Shown in pieces: positions 54,810 through 62,535 of a DNA stretch of 64,000 bases. The DNA comes from CAWUEX02 sp038148375 (GTDB lineage: Bacteria > Pseudomonadota > Alphaproteobacteria > Rhodospirillales > Rhodospirillaceae): NCBI GenBank assembly GCA_038148375.1, contig JAYQVH010000003.1, positions 62,001-126,000 of the forward strand. The letters run 5' to 3'. The notes under the pieces are model-generated. The model saw nothing but the letters and a program-made list of their open reading frames with translations, did no database searches and was not told where the DNA came from. Position 1 is the stretch's first letter, and every line of letters starts with the position of its first letter. The translations under genes were made by a program, and so were the position numbers.

Positions 54810-55667
54810 TTAATAGTTGGGTTCGCGATCGTAATCGTGCGCAGCTTGAGCATACTGAATGTACTCGGGCGGCAGGACCGGATCATAGTCTGCGCCCCAA
54901 TTTGGTCCGTCGGATTCGTTCCATTCCGTCGCGAACGGTCCACCTTTGCAGCGGCACAGATGCAGCGTGCCGCCCCAAGTGGCGAACGGACCGTGTTCGA
55001 TGCCCGGCGGGCGCCAGAAATATCCGCCGTCGCGCATCACGCCCATGGGGAAACATATGTCGCCCAGGATGGCGAATTCCTCTTCCACGACGGGATGGAT
55101 TTCCGTCCTCGGTGTCGACCAATACGGCATGAGCCCGATCAGCCAGGTCAGTTCGCCTGTATCCGGATGGTGAAACAGCTTCTTGTGAATCGTGCCGGAC
55201 GGATCGAAGTCTCCGGACTTCATATGTTTGCGCGCACCGGTTTGCCCGGGCATCTCACGCGTATCGATGTGCTCGACCAATAAACGTTCATCGAACAAAT
55301 CTCCTGCCGCATCGGACTCGACGCGATGGGCCTCTCCCGAGAAGAACGTCAGCACGACCGCACCACCGGTGCTGGACATCGACCGGCGCAGATATCCGGC
55401 CGGCAGATGCGCATATGCGTGTTTGGCATAGGTGCGACCATTGATCTCCAGCGCGCCTTCAAGCACGAACAGTTCTTCGTCGACATCAAGATAATGCGGC
55501 GTGGGGTCTGCCCAGCCGGGGGCATAGCGCACTTGTGTGGACGAATCGCCCGCATCCTCATCAATCGAGAGAATGCGGCAGGCAACCCCTTCGCGCGCCC
55601 CGCCGGGAAGCCCCTTACGGAACGGCAGGACCTGGGATTGAATAAATTCGATATGTGGTCGTCCCAT
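54810..55667 (-). CDS. Cupin domain-containing protein (DUF4437-like, two cupin halves)
   Basis: A 285-residue protein with two cupin-like halves. The first shows PTPHYLDVDEELFVLEGALEI and YAHLPAGYLR; the second EIHPVVEEEFAILGDICFP and FWRPPGIEHGPFAT. Histidine and glutamate ligands suggest a metal site, as in sugar isomerases or dioxygenases. I cannot assign a substrate. It is divergent from the EAL gene with a 185-base shared gap. Confidence 0.75.
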   Translation of the reverse strand: MGRPHIEFIQSQVLPFRKGLPGGAREGVACRILSIDEDAGDSSTQVRYAPGWADPTPHYLDVDEELFVLEGALEINGRTYAKHAYAHLPAGYLRRSMSSTGGAVVLTFFSGEAHRVESDAAGDLFDERLLVEHIDTREMPGQTGARKHMKSGDFDPSGTIHKKLFHHPDTGELTWLIGLMPYWSTPRTEIHPVVEEEFAILGDICFPMGVMRDGGYFWRPPGIEHGPFATWGGTLHLCRCKGGPFATEWNESDGPNWGADYDPVLPPEYIQYAQAAHDYDREPNY

Positions 55668-55796
55668 AAGCGCTCCGCGCGTCAGATTTATACGATTAAG
55701 GCCCTACTGATACGAATTCTTGCTATGGAATGATAGGGAGTCACGGGTAAAGTGGCTTCGGAGCGCGCAATCGCGCCAACCAGAAATTCAAATACG

Positions 55797-55820
55797 CGGC
55801 AGCACCCATCGGCGCTGCCG
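55797..55820 (+). other. Hairpin in the EAL-gene leader
   Basis: CGGCAGC (55797-55803) and GCTGCCG (55814-55820) form a perfect 7-bp stem, about 30 bases before the start codon. Confidence 0.4.
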
Positions 55821-55833
55821 GGATAATCAGGGT

Positions 55834-55850
55834 CGGGACCGCACGTCCCG
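55834..55850 (+). other. Hairpin directly before the EAL start codon
   Basis: CGGGAC (55834-55839) and GTCCCG (55845-55850) pair perfectly and end 2 bases before ATG 55853. The only purine-rich stretch before the start (GGGA) lies in the stem, so translation may be limited by this structure. Confidence 0.45.
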
Positions 55851-55852
55851 TT

Positions 55853-57508
55853 ATGTCTACGCCACGCGAAAAATTTGTCGCCTTTGCGTTTTGCTGGGCG
55901 GACATCCTTCTCGAACTGGATCAAAGCCGGACAATCGTGTTCGCCGCCGGCGCGACCCAACCCGTTTTGGGAAAAACCATCGAGCAACTGATCGGCACGA
56001 GCCTGCGCGACTACGTTGCGCCGCGCGATAAATTGCTGGTTGAACAGTTGCTTGCCGTCGCCGCCAAGAAAGGCCGGATCGACGACACGGTGGTGCACTT
56101 ACAGGGCGTGAAAGGTCCGACGCCGCCGCTGTCCTTCGCCGGCTACCTGATGCCCGATCTCGGCAATCACTTCTTCCTGGCGCTGCGCACCGTCACCCAC
56201 ATCGACGAGAAGGGCAACCTTGAGAGCGACGTCAAACGCGACCGCAGCACCGGGCTGCTTGAAGGCAACTCGTTCTCCGACATGGCTGCGGAAAAAATCA
56301 AAGCCGCGAAACAGGGCGGCGCAGAGGCGGAACTGACTCTCGTCAATCTGCCCGGCTTCGACGACTTCTACCAAAATCTGTCGGCCGATGACCAAGAGGT
56401 CCTGATGAGCACCGTCGGGACGACGCTGCGCGCGAATTCCATTGGCGGCGACTCCGCCGGTGAGATCGGCGAAGGCAAGTTCGGGATCATACACGAAGGC
56501 GGTTTGGATGTTGCCGACCTGGAGGCCAAGCTGGCCGAAGCCACCAAAGTGTTCGACCCGAGCGGCAAAGGGGTGGAGGTGCAGGCAGGCACCATCGAAG
56601 TCGACACCAGCGACATCGACGAAGAAGACCTGACCCGCGGCCTCGTCTATACCATCAATCATTTCCGCGAGCAGGGCGGCCCCGATTTCAACGTCAAAGA
56701 CATCGCCAAGAACATGGACAGCCTTGTTAAGGAGGCTGTTGCTTCTCTCAACAACTTCCGCGGTGTCGTCGACGGCAGCAATTTCCACATTGCCTTCCAT
56801 CCGATCCTCGACGTGAACACGGGCGCGTTCCACCACTACGAAGCGCTGGTGCGGTTCGGCAACAATTTCGCCGAGTCACCATACAAGTACATTACCTTTG
56901 CCGAAGAAACGGGGCTGATCAGCGAGTTCGATATCGCCATGGCCCAGAAGGCCGTCGATTGGCTGAAGGAGCACCGCAAAGACAAAGTGTCGATGGCGGT
57001 GAACATCTCCGGTATTTCCGTCGACGATCAAACCTACGTCGAAAAGCTCCATGCCATGCTCGATAAGGACCCGTGGCTGAAGGAACATCTGCTGTTCGAG
57101 ATCACGGAATCCGCGCGCGTGGTCGATCTGCATAAAGCCAATGCCTTTGTGCAGTCGGTGCGCTCGAAAGGCTTCCACGTCTGTTTGGACGACTTCGGAG
57201 CCGGCGCGGCCAGCTTCCAGTATCTGAGCGTGCTCGAGGTCGATGTCGTCAAACTCGACGGCAGTGCCGTGAAGAATGCCCAGACCGCGCCGAAGGGCCG
57301 CGCCTTCCTGCGCGCGCTCACCACGCTGTGCAAAACCATGGATGTCGAAACCATCGCCGAAATGGTCGACAGCAAGGAAACGCTCGAGTTCGTACGCGAT
57401 TGCGGCGTCGAGTACGCGCAGGGGTTCCTATTCGGCAAACCCGATCCCGACCCCTGGCAGTTTGTCACCAAGCTGGATCGCCGGCTGTTCGGTTCCAAGC
57501 ATTCTTAG
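55853..57508 (+). CDS. EAL domain c-di-GMP phosphodiesterase with degenerate GGDEF
   Basis: A 551-residue signalling protein: PAS-like domain (about 1-110), degenerate GGDEF (about 130-230, with GEGKF at the active site, so no synthesis expected) and EAL domain (about 305-540). EAL catalytic residues look complete: YEALVRF, MAVNISG, FEITESA, LDDFGAGA, VVKLDG, ETIAEMV and YAQGFLFGKP. It should degrade cyclic-di-GMP, opposing the cyclase at 1839. No membrane segment. Confidence 0.92.
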   Translation: MSTPREKFVAFAFCWADILLELDQSRTIVFAAGATQPVLGKTIEQLIGTSLRDYVAPRDKLLVEQLLAVAAKKGRIDDTVVHLQGVKGPTPPLSFAGYLMPDLGNHFFLALRTVTHIDEKGNLESDVKRDRSTGLLEGNSFSDMAAEKIKAAKQGGAEAELTLVNLPGFDDFYQNLSADDQEVLMSTVGTTLRANSIGGDSAGEIGEGKFGIIHEGGLDVADLEAKLAEATKVFDPSGKGVEVQAGTIEVDTSDIDEEDLTRGLVYTINHFREQGGPDFNVKDIAKNMDSLVKEAVASLNNFRGVVDGSNFHIAFHPILDVNTGAFHHYEALVRFGNNFAESPYKYITFAEETGLISEFDIAMAQKAVDWLKEHRKDKVSMAVNISGISVDDQTYVEKLHAMLDKDPWLKEHLLFEITESARVVDLHKANAFVQSVRSKGFHVCLDDFGAGAASFQYLSVLEVDVVKLDGSAVKNAQTAPKGRAFLRALTTLCKTMDVETIAEMVDSKETLEFVRDCGVEYAQGFLFGKPDPDPWQFVTKLDRRLFGSKHS

Positions 57509-57592
57509 AACGCAGCGCCCGTTTGCAAGAACGGCCGGGTGCGCTAAAAACAAGCCCGAACGCTGTCTGTCCGCATCGAATCGGAGAATCCC

Positions 57593-57700
57593 GTGAGCGA
57601 ACCAACATCCCCGGCCGGTAAGAGCGCCAAGGTTGATCATCAGGCAGAGCATGCCAAGCGATTGAGTGTTACCGCAATGGCGCCCTCGACGATGCTTTGA
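57593..57700 (+). pseudogene. Frameshifted N-terminus of the TPR protein
   Basis: From GTG 57593 the frame reads MSEPTSPAGKSAKVDHQAEHAKRL and then loses sense, stopping at TGA 57698-57700. Adding one base after 57663 continues the protein as ECYRNGALDDALSHVNA in the frame of the next ORF. This looks like a single-base deletion, real or a sequencing error. Confidence 0.6.
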
Positions 57701-57999
57701 GCCACGTCAACGCCGCCATTCGCGCCGAACCCAATACGGCGATTTATCAGGCTGATGCTGGCGTGATCCTGATGGCGCTGGGCCGCAACGAGGAAGCGCT
57801 GATTCCATTGAAGCGCGCGACCTTTCTCGATCCGTCGCATGCCGTCGCCCATTACAATATGGGCGAGGCGCACCAGTTCCTGGGGCAGAAAGAAGCCGCC
57901 GTTGAGGCTTTTAAGACCGCCATCAGTCTCGATCGCAGCCTGGCGTGGAAAAAGCTGCGGTCCGCGTTCGGCCGCTGGTTCGGCTTCGGCCGCCGGTAG
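57697..57999 (+). CDS. TPR repeat protein, residual ORF (N-terminus frameshifted)
   Basis: The remaining 100 residues contain two or three TPR motifs (SHVNAAIRAEPNTAIYQADAG, one residue over a helix pair; AVAHYNMGEAHQFLGQKEAAVEAFKTA split across positions 50-75) and end in a basic tail (FGRWFGFGRR). The leading TTG is an internal codon of the reconstructed protein, which would start at 57593. TPRs mediate protein contacts. The next gene also encodes TPRs. Confidence 0.6.
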   Translation: MSHVNAAIRAEPNTAIYQADAGVILMALGRNEEALIPLKRATFLDPSHAVAHYNMGEAHQFLGQKEAAVEAFKTAISLDRSLAWKKLRSAFGRWFGFGRR

Positions 58000-58007
58000 A
58001 ATCGTTC

Positions 58008-58763
58008 ATGCGCGCCGACGGTGTTGCTTTGGCTGCAAGACTTGGGCGCGCGGCCGCGTTGACCGGGCGCGATTCCGAATCCCACGTGTCCGTATCTGAT
58101 TTAAAGGACGAGGGACTCGCGTTTTTTCGCGACGGCAACCTGGCGCAGGCCGGGCGATTGTTCCGCAATGCTCTGCGCGCAGATCCCCGCATGGCGGACG
58201 TGCATAACAATCTCGGTGCCGTGTTGCGCAAACGCGGCCGCCCGCAAAGCGCGATTTCCGCTTTTCAGACCGCTTTGATGCTCAATCCACGGTCCGCGTC
58301 GACATTCGGGAATCTCGGCAATTTGCATGAACGCTACGGCAATATCCCGCAAGCGGAACACTATTACCTGAAAGCTGTCGAATTGGAGCCTCGCATGCAT
58401 CAGGCCTTTGTCGGCCTGGCACGCATCGCAGCGCGCCGGTCGCGGTGGGATGACGCCCTGGCCGCCCTGTCACGCGCCGCCGCACTTGTGCCCAAATCGC
58501 CCGAGGTCTTGCATCAGATGGGTGTGGTTTATCTGGGCAAGGGAGATCTCGCAGCCGCTCATACCCAACTTCGAAATGCCGCCGGACAGGCCCCTGACAG
58601 CGTGGCGATCAAGGCCAGTTTGGCGGATGTGTTGATGCGCCGCGGAGAACGTGGCGCGGCGGCCGAGTTGACCGCATGGTGCCTTGAGCGCGAGCCGGAA
58701 AACACGATTGCGCTGAGTGTACGCGACGCGCTGAACGCGGGCGCGGGCGAGTCCCCCGCCTAG
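58008..58763 (+). CDS. Tetratricopeptide repeat protein
   Basis: A 251-residue protein with about five TPR units from residue 32 (GLAFFRDGNLAQAGRLFRNAL, ADVHNNLGAVLRKRGRPQSA, FGNLGNLHERYGNIPQAEHY). No catalytic domain or membrane segment. The start is uncertain: ATG 58008 or GTG 58056-58090 region; 58008 is the first ATG after the preceding gene. Overlaps the 3' end of the SufE-like gene by 4 bases, convergently. Confidence 0.8.
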   Translation: MRADGVALAARLGRAAALTGRDSESHVSVSDLKDEGLAFFRDGNLAQAGRLFRNALRADPRMADVHNNLGAVLRKRGRPQSAISAFQTALMLNPRSASTFGNLGNLHERYGNIPQAEHYYLKAVELEPRMHQAFVGLARIAARRSRWDDALAALSRAAALVPKSPEVLHQMGVVYLGKGDLAAAHTQLRNAAGQAPDSVAIKASLADVLMRRGERGAAAELTAWCLEREPENTIALSVRDALNAGAGESPA

Positions 58764-59200
58764 ACGGCGGAGCGAATCCGCCCAACCATTGACACCAGTC
58801 CATTGCGCCGGCTGGGACTGAGGTGCTGATCCAGTCCGATGCGTGCAAATGCGGCCTCGGCATCGATCTTCCCGATCTCTTCCTTTGTCTTTCCAGTGTA
58901 GAGCGTCGCCAGGACTGCGATCAGGCCTTTGACGATATGGGCGTCGCTGTCGGCGGCGAATGCGAAGCGCGCGTCGTCGCCGTCGACATGGCCGGGAACC
59001 ATCCAGACCTGGCTCATGCAGCCGCGCACCTTGGTGTCATCCGTTTTGAACTCATCCGGCAAGGGCGGCAGCGTCTTGCCGAGGTCGATGATATAGCGGT
59101 AGCGGTCTTCCCAATCGTCGAACAGCTCGAAGTTGTCCGCCAGTTCGTCGAAGTCCATCGACGGCTTGATCATTTCAATGTCGTTCGCTGTGTCAGGCAT
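58760..59200 (-). CDS. SufE family protein
   Basis: A 146-residue SufE: it accepts sulfur from a cysteine desulfurase for Fe-S assembly. The active-site cysteine is in VRGCMSQVWM, and DWEDRYRYIIDLGKTLPPLP is characteristic. ATG 59200 gives the usual N-terminus; the longer frame to 59281 does not look coding. Divergent from arfB. Confidence 0.93.
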   Translation of the reverse strand: MPDTANDIEMIKPSMDFDELADNFELFDDWEDRYRYIIDLGKTLPPLPDEFKTDDTKVRGCMSQVWMVPGHVDGDDARFAFAADSDAHIVKGLIAVLATLYTGKTKEEIGKIDAEAAFARIGLDQHLSPSRRNGLVSMVGRIRSAV

Positions 59201-59283
59201 GAGTTGGGTCTGCGCTCGTGCGGAAAGAGATGGGGCGGTATAATTGACGTCGCCACGGTCACGCAATGCATGGAAGGGCACCG

Positions 59284-59712
59284 GTGATACGCGTCACAGA
59301 CGATATAACCCTTGATCCCTCCGAATTCGAGTTTTCCTTTGTCCGCGCCTCCGGACCCGGCGGGCAGAACGTCAATAAAGTCGCGACCGCGGTTCAGTTG
59401 CGGTTCGACGCCGCCAACAGCTCAGCCCTCTCCGACGAGCTGCGCCACAGGGTGTTGGCGCGGGCGGGCCGGCGGGCCACACGCGACGGCATCATTATTA
59501 TTGAGGCCAAACGTTACCGTCTGCAGGCGCGCAATCGAGACGACGCCATCGCGCGCCTGGTTGAACTGGTGCGGTCCGCCGCCCGTCCGCAAACGCCGCG
59601 GCGCAAGACACGGGCGCCACGCAGCGAGGCGGAGAAACGCCTGAACAAGAAAAAATCGCGCAGCTCAACCAAGAAACTTCGGCGCGCACCGCGCCAAGAC
59701 GAATACACGTGA
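59284..59712 (+). CDS. arfB: Alternative ribosome-rescue factor ArfB
   Basis: A 142-residue codon-independent release factor. The catalytic GGQ lies in RASGPGGQNVNKV, and the C-terminus is very basic (KKKSRSSTKKLRRAPR), as required to enter an empty mRNA channel. GTG 59284 (IRVTDDITLDP follows) has GGAAGGG upstream; an ATG at 59266 is an alternative. Confidence 0.93.
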   Translation: MIRVTDDITLDPSEFEFSFVRASGPGGQNVNKVATAVQLRFDAANSSALSDELRHRVLARAGRRATRDGIIIIEAKRYRLQARNRDDAIARLVELVRSAARPQTPRRKTRAPRSEAEKRLNKKKSRSSTKKLRRAPRQDEYT

Positions 59713-59725
59713 GCCAATAAGATTT

Positions 59726-59741
59726 GATCCGCGGCCGGATC
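59726..59741. terminator. Weak hairpin between convergent arfB and histidine kinase genes
   Basis: GATCCG-CGGC-CGGATC forms a 6-bp stem with a tetraloop in the 27-base gap and runs into the kinase stop codon. There is no T-run on either strand, so terminator function is doubtful. Confidence 0.25.
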
Positions 59742-60411
59742 AGGCGGGCTTGCCTTTGGCCGGCACCTCGACCCGAAATTCACTGCCTTCACCTAATGTG
59801 CTGGTGAAGCCGATCCGCCCGCCCATGCGTTCCACGAGACTTTTCGACAGGGCCAGTCCGATCCCCGTCCCCTCTTCACCGCTGGCCTCGGCACCGAGAC
59901 GATTGAAGCTTTGGAACACTTCGTCTTGCCGATCATCGGGGATACCGCGTCCGGTGTCCGCGACAGCGATCCGGACAAAGCCGTCATCGAGGCGGCTGAG
60001 AGAAAACGATACGCTGCCGCCGTCGGAATTATACTTGAGCGCATTGGAGGCAAAGTTGTTGAGGATCTGTGTTAAGCGCATCTGGTCCGTAAGCACCATC
60101 ACTTTCGCGGGCGTATCGGCCGCGAAACCAATCTTGATGTTTCGGACTTCGGCCTGGTGTCCGAAACTTTTGATGACGCGATCCACGGCTTCCACGGCAT
60201 CGACCGCCTGGAGGTTTACGGCCAGTTGACCGGTGTCGATGCGAGCCAGGTCGAGCACATCGTTGATAAGGCCGAGCAGGTGTTCGCCGCCCTGTATGAT
60301 GTTTTCGACATAACCGTCCTGATCTTCGGTCAGCCGACCGCGGGTTTGCAGCGACAACAGCTGAGCAAACCCAAGTATCGCGTTGAGCGGTGTGCGCAGT
60401 TCGTGGCTCAT
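59740..60411 (-). CDS. Histidine kinase catalytic half, separated from its sensor by an amber codon
   Basis: From ATG 60411 the 223-residue ORF starts exactly at the H box (MSHELRTPLNAILGFAQLL) and carries N box (NNFASNALKY), G1 (VADTGRGIPDD) and G2 (GEEGTGIGLALSK), so the phosphotransfer and ATP-binding parts are complete. The frame is open further up to a TAG at 60438-60436, with AKSKFLAS between: the usual linker of PAS histidine kinases. It is therefore the 3' half of the gene at 60436-62439. No response regulator gene is seen nearby. Confidence 0.85.
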   Translation of the reverse strand: MSHELRTPLNAILGFAQLLSLQTRGRLTEDQDGYVENIIQGGEHLLGLINDVLDLARIDTGQLAVNLQAVDAVEAVDRVIKSFGHQAEVRNIKIGFAADTPAKVMVLTDQMRLTQILNNFASNALKYNSDGGSVSFSLSRLDDGFVRIAVADTGRGIPDDRQDEVFQSFNRLGAEASGEEGTGIGLALSKSLVERMGGRIGFTSTLGEGSEFRVEVPAKGKPA

Positions 60412-60435
60412 GCTGGCGAGAAACTTGGACTTCGC

Positions 60436-62439
60436 CTAGCTTGCGGCTTGCGCCGACTCGATTGCCTTTTGCAACACATCTTCCGTGCGTTTGCGATCGG
60501 TTAGATCTTGCACCGTTCCGAACAGGCGCCGCTCACCCGACGGTAAATGCTCCGCGGTCGCCCGCCCCATCACATGGCGCACCGTCCCGTCGCGGTGAAT
60601 GAGCCTGTACTCTGCGGCCGTCGGCGCCCCGTCCCGGCTCGCTTTCTCCAGCGCGACATCCCATTTGTCCTGATCGTCCGGATGGACATAGTCGCGAAAA
60701 GGCGTGACCGGAAGTTCGGGCTGCTCGGGATCGAGGCCGAGGATTCGATACATCTCATTCGACCATTCGACCGTGCCAGTGTCGGGCTTCCAGGTCCAAT
60801 GGCCGATGCTGCCCAGCCGCTGCGCTTCTTCGAGCAGATAACTGTTTTGCGTCAGGCGCTGCTCGGCTTCTTTACGTTCGGTGATGTCCTGAGCGACGCC
60901 TATAAAAACCGCATCGGACATGTTGAGCGCGGACGACACACTTAAGTTCAGCCGCACCCAAACCGTATGCCCGTCCTTATGGCGATAGGGTTTTTCAAGG
61001 TTGAGCTGCGTTCTCACGCCGGTCCTCAGTTCCTCGGCAAACTCGATCACCGGGTCGCTCTCGCCGGACGGACTTAGTGAAACGAATCTGCGGCCTACCA
61101 GTTCGGAGACGGAAAATCCCAACAGGTTCGCGAACGCTTCATTGATAAAGCGGATTTCACCAAACTCGTCAGACAGCACAATACCGGCGCCGGACGTTTC
61201 AAAAATCGACCGAAACCGCGCTTCGCCTTCGCGCAAAGCACCCTGCATATTCCGGAAGTGGGTGATGTCCTGGTAGATACCGTAGCTTGAAAGAACGCGT
61301 CCGTGCTCGTCGCTTTGCCGGACCGATTGCCCGCGTATGTAGCGAACCTCACCGTCGGGCAGAAGAATCCGGAAGTCGTGTTCCAAGTCGACCCAGGAGG
61401 AATCCCGGAACCGGCCTTCGACAGCGTCCCGGTCTTCGGGATGAACTGTACTCAGATACCAATCGACCGTGGGCTCGAGGCTGTCGGGCTCAAGGCCCCA
61501 CAAGCGAAATGTTTCTGCCGGCCAGTGCAGCTGATCTGTCGCGGCGTCCCAGTAATAATAGCCGAGACCGCCCATGCGCAGTGCTAGCGACAGAAGCTCG
61601 TTCTCGGCCCCCAAATCCTGTTCGGCTGTCTTACGGGACGTAATGTCCAGCGTCGTTCCCGCCATGCGCCGGGGCGTCCCGTCGGCATCGCGTTCCACGA
61701 TCTGGCCATTGACCAGAACCCAAATCCACTCCCCTGACTTGCTGTGAAGACGGTATTCGCATTCGTACCTGGAGGTCTCGCCGGACAAGTGTTTTGCGAG
61801 TTCCGCTTCCCGCATGTCCGCATCTTCGGGATGGCACAGCGTCGCCCACGGCCGCTCGATTTCGCGCAGTTCGTCTAAGTCGTAGCCGAGAATCTCGGTG
61901 AGCTGATCATTGCCCGTCATCTCGCCGGTCAAGAGGTCGATTTCCCAGGCGACGATCTGGGCGCTGCGCAGGGCGAGATCCAAAAAGGCCTGACTGGTCT
62001 GAAGCTGGTCTGCAATCCGGACCTCGTCACTGACATCCTTGAGCAAACCAAACACCCGCGAAATGCGCCCGGCGGCATCGCGGTCCCGTTTGGCGACACT
62101 GCGTATGTGACGCGTTCCGCCATCGGGGAGTTGAATTCTGTATTGCTGAGTGAGAACGCGCCAGTCCGGATCGGCCAGTTGGCGGCGTACCGTATCGCGG
62201 TCGGCGTCTAAAACTGTCGACAACACCCAGGACAGCGAGACGTCCCGCTCGGGCTCCGGCGCGAGACCCCAAAGCCGGAACGTGGCCGCAGGCCATGTCA
62301 GCGTGTTGGTCGGGACATCGAGGACGAAATAGGTCTGCTCGCCAAGGTCCAGGACATGCTCAAGCAGTTCCGCGTCCGAAAACGGCGCGCGCAGCAAAGT
62401 ATCAAGCGTGGCGGTTGCTGACGCGTTTTTGCCTGCCAT
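60436..62439 (-). CDS. Multi-PAS sensor part of a histidine kinase, truncated by an in-frame TAG
   Basis: A 667-residue protein of five PAS/PAC units (about 30-145, 150-275, 285-405, 410-525 and 530-655), each ending in a typical motif (LLKDVSDE, TTLDITSRK, IYQDITHF, VAQDITERK, TVQDLTDRK). There is no membrane segment. It ends at KAIESAQAAS-TAG, after which the same frame continues with AKSKFLASMSHELR. Without readthrough the product is a sensor with no kinase. Confidence 0.85.
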   Translation of the reverse strand: MAGKNASATATLDTLLRAPFSDAELLEHVLDLGEQTYFVLDVPTNTLTWPAATFRLWGLAPEPERDVSLSWVLSTVLDADRDTVRRQLADPDWRVLTQQYRIQLPDGGTRHIRSVAKRDRDAAGRISRVFGLLKDVSDEVRIADQLQTSQAFLDLALRSAQIVAWEIDLLTGEMTGNDQLTEILGYDLDELREIERPWATLCHPEDADMREAELAKHLSGETSRYECEYRLHSKSGEWIWVLVNGQIVERDADGTPRRMAGTTLDITSRKTAEQDLGAENELLSLALRMGGLGYYYWDAATDQLHWPAETFRLWGLEPDSLEPTVDWYLSTVHPEDRDAVEGRFRDSSWVDLEHDFRILLPDGEVRYIRGQSVRQSDEHGRVLSSYGIYQDITHFRNMQGALREGEARFRSIFETSGAGIVLSDEFGEIRFINEAFANLLGFSVSELVGRRFVSLSPSGESDPVIEFAEELRTGVRTQLNLEKPYRHKDGHTVWVRLNLSVSSALNMSDAVFIGVAQDITERKEAEQRLTQNSYLLEEAQRLGSIGHWTWKPDTGTVEWSNEMYRILGLDPEQPELPVTPFRDYVHPDDQDKWDVALEKASRDGAPTAAEYRLIHRDGTVRHVMGRATAEHLPSGERRLFGTVQDLTDRKRTEDVLQKAIESAQAAS

Positions 62440-62535
62440 TCCCTACCCTGTCGCCGTGAGCCGCTGCCGGTTCGCCTGAAGAAGTATATCGGGGATTTTT
62501 GGTTGTGACTCGAATATTTATGTCTTTTTGGCGTA

